Positions 9,139 to 16,421 of a stretch of 64,000 bases of DNA are shown here, piece by piece. Under the pieces are notes generated by a model. That model worked only from the letters and a program-made list of their open reading frames with translations, had not been told where the DNA came from and searched no databases. A program made the translations under genes and the position numbers. Numbering within the stretch: the stretch's first letter is position 1; each line of letters starts with the position of its first letter. Source of the DNA: Ruminococcus sp. (GTDB taxonomy: Bacteria; Bacillota; Clostridia; Oscillospirales; Acutalibacteraceae); contig JAMPDR010000001.1 in assembly GCA_023665555.1 (NCBI GenBank), positions 62,001 to 126,000 on the forward strand, read 5' to 3'.

Positions 9139-9675
9139 TTACGCAACACTGTTCAAGTACCAGTTCATCTGATACCATATTTCAACCGATCGCATATCAT
9201 GCTTACAATCTCTGACTCGGAACAACCCGCCTTTTCCGTCACGCTCGTATTCGCGGTTTAGGAATCTGTTTACTACGTCTTCGACGTAAGCCGGATCAAA
9301 ATCTTCATTGGTCATATACCTCAATCCAAGATTTGAAATCATGCTCCAGAATATTTTTTCGGCTACATCGTCGTCACCTATGATCTCAACATTACATCGA
9401 ATAGCGAGTGCTACCATCATTTCAAGAATGCTGCATGGCTTATTATCCAAATATGCCGGAATCATAGCAGGTGAATAACCGAAATCCTGTGCAAACCTGT
9501 AACGCATATTTATGCCATCTTCAACTCGGTTTCCGTCCATACCGATGATATATGTGAACTCTGTGTTGTGCAAATGAATCAAAAGTTTGCGATAATGATT
9601 TCTTTTAATATCATTCTTACATACAGATTCACAAAGCCAATCGAAATATTCATGCATCATTGTGTTAGTATTCAT
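9139..9675 (-). CDS. Conserved mobile-element hypothetical protein
   Basis: 178 residues, soluble, rich in W, Y and acidic residues. Recognisable blocks (FTYIIGMDGNRVEDGINMRY, CSILEMMVALAIRC, RSVEIWYQMNWYLN) belong to a protein I recall as frequent in gut Firmicutes phages and islands, always without function. Its ATG overlaps the stop of the upstream membrane protein gene, which suggests the two are made together. Confidence 0.65.
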   Translation of the reverse strand: MNTNTMMHEYFDWLCESVCKNDIKRNHYRKLLIHLHNTEFTYIIGMDGNRVEDGINMRYRFAQDFGYSPAMIPAYLDNKPCSILEMMVALAIRCNVEIIGDDDVAEKIFWSMISNLGLRYMTNEDFDPAYVEDVVNRFLNREYERDGKGGLFRVRDCKHDMRSVEIWYQMNWYLNSVA

Positions 9676-10232
9676 TCATCCTCCATCGGATGTGGTTTGG
9701 ATTTGACAATGTCGGAATAGTTTCTCAGATCCTTAAGAATCTCATAGTCGCACTTATATCTGTCATTTCTGACAAATACCGAATCATCTTCGTATTCACC
9801 AAAGTGATTCAATGAATCCAATCCAACAACATCATCCACATCCTCAACCAATTCGTTGCAATCGTCAGTCAGAACGCCGTCTGCATAATATGTAAGACTT
9901 ATTGCTTCATAGCTGTCCAGTTCATCAAATTCTTCAGGAGAAATCACATAAGGTCTTTCGTTGAACGGTTCGTCCTCTTTGGTTAAAGCCCTTTGAGGTG
10001 ATGCAACATAATTAGAGTTACCGAGTATATCTATATACTCATCCATTTCGGTATCATCCTCTTTTTCAATGCCGCTATCAGGCTTTTCCTTTCTTGAAAA
10101 AGCCTCTTTTACAGACTGTATTTCTTCTTCTGCAATTTGTGCAAACTTCTTTTTAACGATTGCGTATGTCGATACTGCTCCGATTGCAGTACCCGACAAA
10201 AATATAATTGCATTTTTCATTCTGCTATTCAT
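9672..10232 (-). CDS. Membrane-anchored conserved mobile-element protein
   Basis: 186 residues. A transmembrane helix lies at about residues 7-25, followed by a long acidic soluble domain. The blocks RPYVISPEEFDELDSYEAIS, LTYYADGVLTDD and LNHFGEYEDDSVFVRND are typical of a conserved protein of gut Firmicutes mobile elements. An AGGAGG site lies nine bases before the ATG. Being tail-anchored next to many other membrane proteins, it could be part of an envelope or membrane complex; this is inference. Confidence 0.65.
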   Translation of the reverse strand: MNSRMKNAIIFLSGTAIGAVSTYAIVKKKFAQIAEEEIQSVKEAFSRKEKPDSGIEKEDDTEMDEYIDILGNSNYVASPQRALTKEDEPFNERPYVISPEEFDELDSYEAISLTYYADGVLTDDCNELVEDVDDVVGLDSLNHFGEYEDDSVFVRNDRYKCDYEILKDLRNYSDIVKSKPHPMEDE

Positions 10233-10389
10233 CTTGATTTTCCTCCATAGAGCTTGAAGTCATAAAAGTGAAAGCTAACCCACCGAAGAACAATGACAAA
10301 CTAAGCAGCATCCCGCCGACGATTCGTCCGTTCTTCTTTGTGCTGGTAGCATACTCAATGATAGATGCTATAAAATCAAAATTATCCAA
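10225..10389 (-). CDS. 54-residue single-pass membrane protein, TTG start
   Basis: A short frame beginning at TTG 10389, eight bases after AAGGGGG. It has a polar N-terminus, a transmembrane helix at about residues 24-44 (VGGMLLSLSLFFGGLAFTF) and an acidic tail. Its last codons overlap the start of the following anchored protein gene. No family is recognised. Confidence 0.55.
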   Translation of the reverse strand: MDNFDFIASIIEYATSTKKNGRIVGGMLLSLSLFFGGLAFTFMTSSSMEENQDE

Positions 10390-10391
10390 TT

Positions 10392-10484
10392 TTATAACCC
10401 CCTTGCAAATGATAACACTGCAACACCTTTAACGAAACAAATGCCCGCCATTGCTGCAAATACGTATGATACAACGTTTCTCAC
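10392..10484 (-). CDS. 30-residue hydrophobic peptide, GTG start
   Basis: The frame starts at GTG 10484 with AAAGGAG nine bases upstream and ends two bases before the next gene's TTG. Nearly the whole peptide is one membrane helix (VVSYVFAAMAGICFVKGVAV). Good spacing on both sides is the main support. Such tiny peptides are hard to prove. Confidence 0.4.
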   Translation of the reverse strand: MRNVVSYVFAAMAGICFVKGVAVLSFARGL

Positions 10485-10502
10485 AAATACAATCTCCTTT
10501 CC

Positions 10503-11039
10503 TTATACGCTTGCAAAATAGTGATTACCAACTTGGAACAGCGGTGTACCATATTTTCCAAATGCACCTGCTGTAAAATACACCACTGCATAACTAACCT
10601 GTGATTCAAGCTCCTCTCGAACCAAATCGCAAATATAATCAGACACGTCACATCTGTTTGAACGTCCGTTCCACATGGATGTAAACTGATTAGGTTGATA
10701 CACTACTTCATTTACAGTATCAGGCCACTTATCCGATTTCATCCTGTTAAGAATCGTGTCAATCACTAATCGTTTGCCAAATTCACACTCACCTTCGGCT
10801 TCTGCCATAGTAACCAACGCTATTAATTCAATTTCTTCAACCGAAAGTGTCATCTTCGGTTCAGTGTACTCAATAAAATGGAATTGTTCTGTTACCGGCT
10901 CGGGTTCGGCTTCTGTTTCGCATAATGCGGAAGTGATTTCTTTTTCGTTATCAATAGCTGGAAAGCTGCTGATAACTATTCCCGAAAAGCAGGCGAGTAT
11001 AAAAATCATCATAATAATAAAACTTATTCTTTTGCTCAT
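10503..11039 (-). CDS. SleB-type cell wall hydrolase with N-terminal membrane helix
   Basis: 178 residues. A hydrophobic segment (about 6-26) serves as signal or anchor. It is followed by a Hydrolase_2/SleB-like domain with the hallmark MAEAEGE (78-84, containing the expected catalytic Glu), the NQFTSMWNGR region and GNHYF near the end. SleB enzymes cut peptidoglycan in spores, and phage relatives act as lysins or entry enzymes. In this element it is the only recognisable lysis or penetration enzyme. The ATG follows AAGGAG by six bases. A strong hairpin lies just upstream. Confidence 0.8.
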   Translation of the reverse strand: MSKRISFIIMMIFILACFSGIVISSFPAIDNEKEITSALCETEAEPEPVTEQFHFIEYTEPKMTLSVEEIELIALVTMAEAEGECEFGKRLVIDTILNRMKSDKWPDTVNEVVYQPNQFTSMWNGRSNRCDVSDYICDLVREELESQVSYAVVYFTAGAFGKYGTPLFQVGNHYFASV

Positions 11040-11067
11040 TACAATCTCCTTATCTTTAAAATATAAT

Positions 11068-11106
11068 CACCCATGGGGGTACTGTTTTCACAAATACCCC
11101 CGGGTG
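11068..11106 (-). terminator. Strong hairpin between two element genes
   Basis: Arms CACCC(AT)GGGGGTA and TACCCCCGGGTG pair over 12 bp with a two-base bulge and a 13-base loop. It lies after the gene ending at 11122 and 29 bases before the hydrolase gene. It is bracketed by two copies of AAATATAAT (11059 and 11111). No long T tract follows, so it may be a terminator, a processing site or a protein-binding hairpin. Confidence 0.5.
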
Positions 11107-11121
11107 GCTAAAATATAATTT

Positions 11122-12057
11122 TTACATTGTTTCCCAAACGTTTCCGTCAACGTTAAAGTCTAAGACAATGGCACGCTCATATCCGTTTACAAAGTCTCTT
11201 GCTTTCTCGTTGTTGACGTCATACAAACCAAAATCAACATAGCTATCGCTTGTTCGACTTTCCGGATCATATACCCAACCGACAACTTGTCCTGCTTTAG
11301 TCGGTTCAAAGCCGAGTGCATCATAAACTTCATTCAGGAACAGTCTGCCTGTTACTCTCAATTTATCGTTTGCCCAGTTTTCAACCTGCTTGATGAACAC
11401 AAGATTATATTCGGCACTCTTTTTGTAATTGGGATTAGTTTCATCAAATACTTTGGCGAAATCGCTGTATTTGGGACGTGATGCAACTTTAGTGACAGTT
11501 TTCTCGGTTTTTGCATTACCATTTTCATCAACGGTAACTTCTTCTGACTCAACTTTTTCAATACCAAGTTTCAGTTCACGTTCAATTTCATCGCCAAAAC
11601 GCTCGGCAACACGTTTTCTATAGCTCTTAAAGCTGTCATTTACCGTTGCGAAAGCTGCTGTGAGAGCGACATTTCTCTCCTTAATAATGTGATGCGAACC
11701 GAGAATGCCTGTAACAGAAAGTACGCCGAGAATGAATGCCGGAGAATATAATTTAATAAATTTCAGTCCGGTCTGAACATATACAATAGTCAAATCTTTT
11801 TTACTGTCTTCAGCAGTATACTCTTGACCCTTGATTTCACCTTTTTCCACTCCGTTATGGATTTGGTCAACTTTTTCTTTTGTGCTTCCCAAAATTTCGT
11901 CCACTTTTGTTGTGGCAACGCAAGCAGTGACGATACTGCCGATACCGCAAACAATTCCCGCAGCAACAAGAAGTTCCGGACTGTGTTTTTTAAGTTTAAA
12001 TCCGACATTGCTGAGTTGTCTTGTGAGTTTTTCGTTTATAACTTTCATTTTTTTCAT
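11122..12057 (-). CDS. DUF6353-like two-helix membrane protein, paralogue 1
   Basis: 311 residues. Two hydrophobic segments lie near residues 29-50 and 100-125. The first follows the phrase HSPELLVAAGIVCGIGSIV and the second lies in LYSPAFILGVLSVTGILGSH. The same layout and motifs recur in the genes at 13453 and 14486, so the three are paralogues. After the second segment all share an ALTAAFATVNDSFKSYRKRV-like helix and a long soluble domain. I associate the family with DUF6353 of Firmicutes elements. The function is unknown; a structural membrane role is possible. Confidence 0.7.
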   Translation of the reverse strand: MKKMKVINEKLTRQLSNVGFKLKKHSPELLVAAGIVCGIGSIVTACVATTKVDEILGSTKEKVDQIHNGVEKGEIKGQEYTAEDSKKDLTIVYVQTGLKFIKLYSPAFILGVLSVTGILGSHHIIKERNVALTAAFATVNDSFKSYRKRVAERFGDEIERELKLGIEKVESEEVTVDENGNAKTEKTVTKVASRPKYSDFAKVFDETNPNYKKSAEYNLVFIKQVENWANDKLRVTGRLFLNEVYDALGFEPTKAGQVVGWVYDPESRTSDSYVDFGLYDVNNEKARDFVNGYERAIVLDFNVDGNVWETM

Positions 12058-12080
12058 GATTAATCAATCTCCTTATAAAT

Positions 12081-12413
12081 TTAAAATGATAAAGAATAAG
12101 TGTCTCCCATTTCTTGAAGACACTCTTTAACGGTTTTTCCTTTTACAGAAAGGTCTCGCTCAATAGGTAAAGGAACTTTTATTGACTCAAGTTCGTTTAA
12201 TGACACACTGCCCCATTCCCATTCGAAAATATGACAGTAGCCAAACAAGAACCAATCACCGTTTTCTTGCTTTTCAGCTTCGGTAATAAGCCATGTACCT
12301 GTACCCCACGGGTTAAAAAATTTCGCAATAACAATGGCGTTACCGCCCTTTTCATCTTGCGAACCATATGGATATTCAGTGAATATCTGCTCTAATTCTT
12401 TTGCCATTAACAT
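12081..12413 (-). CDS. DUF2958-like protein
   Basis: 110 residues. The order GTGTWLITEAEKQENGDWF, FGYCHIFEWEWGSVSLNELE and LPIERDL matches the small DUF2958 family found on plasmids and conjugative elements, function unknown. ATG 12413 has a GGAGG site seven bases upstream. It sits between paralogue 1 and a conserved element protein. Confidence 0.7.
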   Translation of the reverse strand: MLMAKELEQIFTEYPYGSQDEKGGNAIVIAKFFNPWGTGTWLITEAEKQENGDWFLFGYCHIFEWEWGSVSLNELESIKVPLPIERDLSVKGKTVKECLQEMGDTYSLSF

Positions 12414-12427
12414 TGATAGACCTCCTT

Positions 12428-13033
12428 TTAGTCGATCGGCAGAGCTCTCGGAAGCTTGATGACATATCCATCATGCACTCTCAGAACTTCTGCACTTGCA
12501 ATATCCGTCCAACCGTACTTATTGCTCGTATACGGCTGTTCAAGTCCTGCCATTTCATACATATCGGCAACACTCACCACATCATATTGGTCAATAATTT
12601 CGTCCATCTGCGTAAGTACTGCCTCTGCATCCCCTCTCGATCCAAATATAATATCGTTATAATCGAATCTTTTAGAGGAAGATGATGAATTGGAGCTCTT
12701 GCGAGTGCTTGGACTGTCATAATAGTCCCTGTATGAAGCTCTCGGTGATGTACCACGGATTCTGTTTCTCGCCTCATCTGCATCGTATACCATCATGTTG
12801 GCACCGTTTGAGATAATATCAACAAAAGCCCTTTTAACATTCGGGATGATGACATCATTTACGATATAAGACTTGACGTTACTGAAGTCGCCAGCCAAGA
12901 AAATACCGGTAATCTTTTTAAATAGACTCTTTTCTTTAGGTTTTGCGACACCTGCAACAACCTTTTCGATTTTCTTTTCCTTAGCCTTTTGCTCCTCTTT
13001 GTACTTGTGAGAATTTGGTGTGTAATTTGTCAT
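12428..13033 (-). CDS. Conserved mobile-element protein with Ser-rich linker
   Basis: 201 residues. A basic N-terminal part contains IFLAGDFSNVKSYIVNDVII. It is followed by a low-complexity Ser/Arg linker (about 110-125) and a C-terminal domain with YNDIIFGSRGDAEAVLTQMD and a final DGYVIKLPRALPID. I recall this combination in many gut Firmicutes islands, always unannotated. GAAAGGAG precedes the ATG. It may be structural, but nothing proves this. Confidence 0.65.
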   Translation of the reverse strand: MTNYTPNSHKYKEEQKAKEKKIEKVVAGVAKPKEKSLFKKITGIFLAGDFSNVKSYIVNDVIIPNVKRAFVDIISNGANMMVYDADEARNRIRGTSPRASYRDYYDSPSTRKSSNSSSSSKRFDYNDIIFGSRGDAEAVLTQMDEIIDQYDVVSVADMYEMAGLEQPYTSNKYGWTDIASAEVLRVHDGYVIKLPRALPID

Positions 13034-13061
13034 TTTTATACTCCTTTCGCAGAAAATAAAA

Positions 13062-13089
13062 GGAAAAGCACCCGTTTAAGGCACTTTCC
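13062..13089 (-). terminator. Imperfect terminator hairpin upstream of the 12428 gene
   Basis: On the minus strand GGAAAGTGCC and GGGTGCTTTTCC form a wobble-containing stem with a TTAAAC loop, followed by TTTTATTTT. It falls after the 13112 gene and before the 12428 gene, so the latter would need read-through or its own start. Confidence 0.5.
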
Positions 13090-13111
13090 CTTGTGAGAAC
13101 ATGATTCTTAA

Positions 13112-13381
13112 TCATTCGCCGTCTTTAACATCGACAACTTCAACATCATATTCCGCTGATTCATCTTTGGCTTTTGAAGCTGCTCTCTTCTGCTTTACCT
13201 TAGAGATAAGATTCGATACTTTTGGTTTAACGAATTTATCAATCAGTTTAACGGTAATCATACCGCCTACTGCTGCCAATCCGATTCCAATAATCGACAT
13301 ACCTTTCTCGTCGGAACTTTCAGTGATAACTTCAGTATCCTCAATAATCTCGTCATTAATCATGTTTGTGTTTTCGTCCAT
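13112..13381 (-). CDS. Small single-pass membrane protein
   Basis: 89 residues: an acidic N-terminus, one transmembrane helix (about 28-47, SIIGIGLAAVGGMITVKLI), a basic stretch and an acidic end. GAAAGGAG precedes the ATG. It is one of the ten genes preceded by the repeated 27-bp upstream motif. Unknown family. Confidence 0.6.
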   Translation of the reverse strand: MDENTNMINDEIIEDTEVITESSDEKGMSIIGIGLAAVGGMITVKLIDKFVKPKVSNLISKVKQKRAASKAKDESAEYDVEVVDVKDGE

Positions 13382-13424
13382 TGTAATAGACTCCTTTCGA
13401 ATTTAATTTTTTGAGTATGTTTCT

Positions 13425-13451
13425 CATAATACGCTGTGTAAATTTTGCGAA
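13425..13451 (-). promoter_or_regulatory. Repeated 27-bp upstream motif, copy 1
   Basis: Reads TTCGCAAAATTTACA, five variable bases, TATTATG in the minus direction. It lies about 45 bases before the start of the 13112 gene and directly after the stop of the 13453 gene. It matches nine other copies with identical spacing. Confidence 0.65.
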
Positions 13452-13452
13452 C

Positions 13453-14220
13453 TCACGCGAACTTCTGATAGTCGTATTTTGGTTCAACATTATAGTTAAT
13501 TACCAAGCACGGCTCATGTTCAGGTGTGAGCTGCGATGTGAAATATAAGTCAAGATAACCGCTGTTAATATTCCAACCGATATACTCACCGACACATATA
13601 GGTGGAATCCCAAGCTCATAATACAAATCATTTAACGAGATATACATTTCAGAAATCATACGTCTGTTCAGTTGATTCTCGGCTTTTTTAATCTTATCTA
13701 TATCGGATTTGAAATATCGTCCTGACAGAATGTCATAACATAACGTATCGCCCTTTTGTGTGATGATAACTTCCCTGTCTTTCACAGGATTAGCCATGAT
13801 TTTATCTTTCGCAATTTCATCTCTTATTGACTGTTCTTTTTTCTCGCCGATAGTTTCGACTACTTTTTCCTGATACTCTTTCAAAGCCGACTCCGATAAT
13901 GTATACGCAGTAGCCAGTGCCATATTTTTTCGTGCATTCTTTGCGTTTGCACCAATGATGCAGGCAATGGATGCCACACCCGATATGACAGTTGGAATAT
14001 AATATTTCCATGTCAGCTTAACCACTTCAATAGCAGAAAGTTTCTCATCTTTCGGAGTATTTTCTTCAAGAATTTTCATCGCTTTCGGCGTTGCTTTAAC
14101 TGCAAATATAACAGTGGTAACCATACCGGCAATGCCGATTCCCGTAAGTATTTCAGGACTATGCTGCACGATAGAAACACGCATTTTCTTTGCACATTGC
14201 GATAACTTAATTTTGTTCAT
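13453..14220 (-). CDS. DUF6353-like two-helix membrane protein, paralogue 2
   Basis: 255 residues from ATG 14220 (GAAAGGA nine bases upstream; ATG 14238 lies before that site). It has the paralogue signature HSPEILTGIGIAGMVTTVIF (first helix, about 22-45) and YYIPTVISGVASIACIIGAN (second helix, about 80-100), then an ALATAYTLSESALKEYQEKV helix. The C-terminal half includes LNRRMISEMYISLNDLYYEL and GEYIGWN, shared with paralogue 3. No 27-bp motif precedes it; a terminator at the end of the 14260 gene lies just upstream. Confidence 0.7.
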   Translation of the reverse strand: MNKIKLSQCAKKMRVSIVQHSPEILTGIGIAGMVTTVIFAVKATPKAMKILEENTPKDEKLSAIEVVKLTWKYYIPTVISGVASIACIIGANAKNARKNMALATAYTLSESALKEYQEKVVETIGEKKEQSIRDEIAKDKIMANPVKDREVIITQKGDTLCYDILSGRYFKSDIDKIKKAENQLNRRMISEMYISLNDLYYELGIPPICVGEYIGWNINSGYLDLYFTSQLTPEHEPCLVINYNVEPKYDYQKFA

Positions 14221-14248
14221 TTTACAAAATCCTTTCATAAAAAAATAA

Positions 14249-14270
14249 AAGAGCCTTTGTTAAGACTCTT
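14249..14270 (-). terminator. Terminator hairpin at the end of the 14260 gene
   Basis: AAGAG-C-CTT-TGTT-AAG-A-CTCTT forms an eight-pair stem with one mismatch, followed on the minus strand by TTTTATTTTTTT. The stop codon of the 53-residue gene is inside the stem, so the coding end doubles as terminator. Confidence 0.65.
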
Positions 14271-14421
14271 CTTCATTTGATTTTTCGGCTAATGCTTCAT
14301 TGACTTTTTCTTCAACGGTTGCTTCCATCTGTTTATCGCTCACCCAATCGCTTAAGAGTGTTGCACCCATACCGATAAGTGTAGCGGCAAATCCGATGAT
14401 TTTCATTAAATTTTTGCTCAT
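14260..14421 (-). CDS. 53-residue single-pass membrane protein
   Basis: A short frame starting at ATG 14421, eight bases after GGAGG. A membrane helix (MKIIGFAATLIGMGATLLS) is followed by a soluble acidic tail with EEKVNEALAEK. I recall similar small proteins as common in gut Firmicutes mobile elements. It is preceded by the 27-bp motif and ends inside a terminator, so it looks like a one-gene transcription unit. Confidence 0.65.
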   Translation of the reverse strand: MSKNLMKIIGFAATLIGMGATLLSDWVSDKQMEATVEEKVNEALAEKSNEEES

Positions 14422-14437
14422 GAATTTAACCTCCTTT

Positions 14438-14464
14438 CATAATATAAGTTGTAAAAAATGCGAA
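14438..14464 (-). promoter_or_regulatory. Repeated 27-bp upstream motif, copy 2
   Basis: TTCGCATTTTTTACA, five variable bases, TATTATG, immediately followed by AAAGGAGG and the start of the 14260 gene. It diverges from the other copies at the central A run (T instead of A), which may show which positions matter. Confidence 0.65.
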
Positions 14465-14485
14465 TCAAAGCCATATAGCATATTT

Positions 14486-15295
14486 TCATAAATCATCTAA
14501 AAATTCAGATGTCGGATTAAACACCATTTCAATCGTATAACACTCCAGCCCATCGTCATATACAACTTTTTGATGATCAAAGTCAATCCAATATATCTCT
14601 CCACTATAAGTTGACCAACCTATATCGTCGCCGCCATCAACAGGATCAAGTCCTAAAAATTCATAGAAATCGTTAAGACTTTCACACCCGAAAAACATGA
14701 AGTTTCTGTTAAGATGATATTCTGCGGCTATTACTCTGCCAAAAGTTGACTCGAAATATCTGTCGGAAAAAATATCATAAAACAGTCTTTTTTCTTCATC
14801 ATCTTCTTCAGGCGGAAGCAAATACGCATTTCCACACATTGTTTGTGCGTATATGGGAACTTCTTTACACTCAGATTTAGCTATTGAATCCACGATATTC
14901 TGATGTGCTTCCTCTCCATACAGTTCTTTTAGTTTAAGCTTGTACTTTTTATATGAGTTATCGAGTAAAGCATAAGCACTTGCAAGTGATGCCTGTTGCT
15001 TTTTGCTAAGAGCGTTTGTGCCAAATATGCAAGCCACTGTCGAAGCACCAATAACCACCGTAGGAAGATATACCGGAAATATAATTTTCATCTTTTCCGT
15101 AGCAGTGAGCTCGTCGCCCTTTTCCTTTACTGATTTTTTGAACAGGTCGTCCGCTTTAAGCGTCGCTTTCGATGCCGTAACAGCAACCGCAACCACTCCC
15201 ACAGCACTCATGCACGTGAGAAGCAACGGTGAGCCTCTTTTGAATTTTACCAATGCCTTTCTTCCAAACTGTTGAACTTTTGAACTACCTTTCAT
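14486..15295 (-). CDS. DUF6353-like two-helix membrane protein, paralogue 3
   Basis: 269 residues from ATG 15295, which follows GAAAGGAG; a 55-residue longer reading would run through the upstream motif and is rejected. Two hydrophobic segments (PLLLTCMSAVGVVAVAVTAS, and VYLPTVVIGASTVACIFGTN) and a shared ASLASAYALLDNSYKKYKLK helix mark the paralogue family. The C-terminal half has YHLNRNFMFFG, FYEFLGLDPV and DDIGWSTYSG, matching paralogue 2. The leader between the 27-bp motif and the start contains a hairpin with a T tract. Confidence 0.7.
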   Translation of the reverse strand: MKGSSKVQQFGRKALVKFKRGSPLLLTCMSAVGVVAVAVTASKATLKADDLFKKSVKEKGDELTATEKMKIIFPVYLPTVVIGASTVACIFGTNALSKKQQASLASAYALLDNSYKKYKLKLKELYGEEAHQNIVDSIAKSECKEVPIYAQTMCGNAYLLPPEEDDEEKRLFYDIFSDRYFESTFGRVIAAEYHLNRNFMFFGCESLNDFYEFLGLDPVDGGDDIGWSTYSGEIYWIDFDHQKVVYDDGLECYTIEMVFNPTSEFLDDL

Positions 15296-15314
15296 TTTGG
15301 TGTTCTCCTTTCGT

Positions 15315-15352
15315 AAAAAATAAAAGAAACAGTAGCACAAAGTCACCGTTTC
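15315..15352 (-). terminator. Leader hairpin with T tract before paralogue 3
   Basis: On the minus strand GAAACGGT pairs with ACTGTTTC (one G-U) around an 11-base loop and is followed by TTTTATTTTTT. It lies between the 27-bp motif and the gene's ribosome binding site. It is therefore an attenuator-like arrangement rather than an end-of-gene terminator. Confidence 0.5.
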
Positions 15353-15354
15353 TC

Positions 15355-15410
15355 CATAATACAACATGTAATTTTTGCGAAGAAAAAGAGAAGCCCTTGT
15401 TAAGGCTTCT
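15355..15410 (-). promoter_or_regulatory. Terminator plus 27-bp motif cassette, copy 3
   Basis: Terminator AGAAGCC/GGCTTCT (15389-15410, seven perfect pairs, includes the stop of the 15400 gene) runs straight through its T tract into the motif TTCGCAAAAATTACA, five bases, TATTATG (15355-15381). It would end one unit and begin the next. Confidence 0.7.
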
Positions 15411-15690
15411 TTTTGATAAGATGCTTTATATCTTCTTTGATACAATCCGCAGATACACATAAATCATAACAAGTGTTTATAAGCTTAAGGAATGTTGTGG
15501 CCGGAATCAATATATACCAGTCGGCTGTTACTCCTTTTTCAAATGCGTCACAAATACCATCCAAACTCTGCTTTGCTGCATCAATTTGGTCTTGTGAGAC
15601 ACCCATTTTTGCCGTCAAGTACACTGCTCTAGCACCTTCTGCTATAGCTCTTCTCGTTAAGCTATCTTCTACGTGTTCTTTAAATTTCAT
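15400..15690 (-). CDS. Small hypothetical protein (96 aa)
   Basis: 96 residues, mostly helical. The middle contains ARAVYLTAKMGVSQDQIDAA and a moderately hydrophobic ADWYILIPATTFLKLINTCY that may touch membrane. It starts after GAAAGGATGG and is preceded by a 27-bp motif. The family is not recognised. Confidence 0.6.
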   Translation of the reverse strand: MKFKEHVEDSLTRRAIAEGARAVYLTAKMGVSQDQIDAAKQSLDGICDAFEKGVTADWYILIPATTFLKLINTCYDLCVSADCIKEDIKHLIKKKP

Positions 15691-15707
15691 TTAAAACACC
15701 ATCCTTT

Positions 15708-15734
15708 CATAATATAAGTTGTAATTTTTGCGAA
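15708..15734 (-). promoter_or_regulatory. Repeated 27-bp upstream motif, copy 4
   Basis: TTCGCAAAAATTACA, five bases, TATTATG, then AAAGGAT and the start of the 15400 gene. It begins two bases after the stop of the 15737 gene, with no separate terminator. Confidence 0.7.
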
Positions 15735-15736
15735 TG

Positions 15737-16096
15737 CTAAACTTCCCTTCTGTCAAACAATGTTTCCCAGCGTTCTCGTTTAATCGGCTTCATCTTCAAT
15801 GCCCACATAATTTGCCTTATAGTAACTGTCGGATACAGTCCATTAACAGGTAATCCTGCTCGCTCATCAAAAAATGCTTTAAACTTCGGATGTAAATATA
15901 ATTCATCAGTCAGCCACGGATCCACCTCACTCCACCAAGTGGTTTTCTTTTTCTTGTCAAATCTTTGCTGAATAACAGCTAATCCTTTATCGCCTATCTT
16001 GAATAATGTGCATTTATCGTAGACAGGGTGTTTGCAAATATAATTTATTCCATACACAGATGCGTATATATCAGGTTTTTCATAATGGTATCTCAT
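15737..16096 (-). CDS. Hypothetical protein (119 aa), soluble
   Basis: 119 residues, basic and aromatic-rich, with GINYICKHPVYDKCTLFKIG early and WSEVDPWLTDELYLHPKF in the middle. I recall similar proteins in gut Firmicutes islands without function. The start is ATG 16096 with a weak GGAGACC site. It has no 27-bp motif; a terminator lies between it and the 16160 gene. Confidence 0.6.
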   Translation of the reverse strand: MRYHYEKPDIYASVYGINYICKHPVYDKCTLFKIGDKGLAVIQQRFDKKKKTTWWSEVDPWLTDELYLHPKFKAFFDERAGLPVNGLYPTVTIRQIMWALKMKPIKRERWETLFDRREV

Positions 16097-16117
16097 ACTG
16101 GTCTCCGAAGAAAAAGA

Positions 16118-16139
16118 AGAGTCCTTGTTTGGGGACTCT
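16118..16139 (-). terminator. Terminator after the 16160 gene
   Basis: AGAGTCC and GGACTCT form a perfect seven-pair stem with an eight-base loop, followed by TTCTTTTTC on the minus strand. Confidence 0.65.
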
Positions 16140-16159
16140 CTTTCATTTGTCTTTCAACC

Positions 16160-16333
16160 TTAGTTTGAATCATGATGTGAATACTTTTTTCGCATAAGTC
16201 CATAGCCAATAATGAAGCCAATCGTATAACAAATAACTACGAACAATGCATATCCTTTCCAATGCATACGCAGCCATTGTCTTGTTGGCATTATAACCAT
16301 TTCCTTGTAATCGCTGAAAAATCTTCTAATCAT
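16160..16333 (-). CDS. 57-residue single-pass membrane protein
   Basis: A short frame from ATG 16333, eight bases after AGGAGG. A basic amphipathic N-terminus (RRFFSDYKEMVIMPTRQWLR) leads into a membrane helix (about 27-46, GYALFVVICYTIGFIIGYGL) and a short basic tail. It is preceded by motif copy 5 and followed by a terminator, so it looks like an independent transcription unit. Confidence 0.65.
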   Translation of the reverse strand: MIRRFFSDYKEMVIMPTRQWLRMHWKGYALFVVICYTIGFIIGYGLMRKKYSHHDSN

Positions 16334-16365
16334 TATTTTATCCTCCTAAAATTAGATTTGTTTTT

Positions 16366-16421
16366 CATAATACAACGTGTAAATTTTGCGAAGAGAAAAA
16401 TAAAGAGCCTGAGGTAGGCTC
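16366..16421 (-). promoter_or_regulatory. Terminator plus 27-bp motif cassette, copy 5
   Basis: Terminator GAGCCT/AGGCTC (16405-16421) with TTTATTTTTCTC, then motif TTCGCAAAATTTACA, five bases, TATTATG (16366-16392). It drives the 16160 gene after ending the 16420 gene. Confidence 0.7.
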
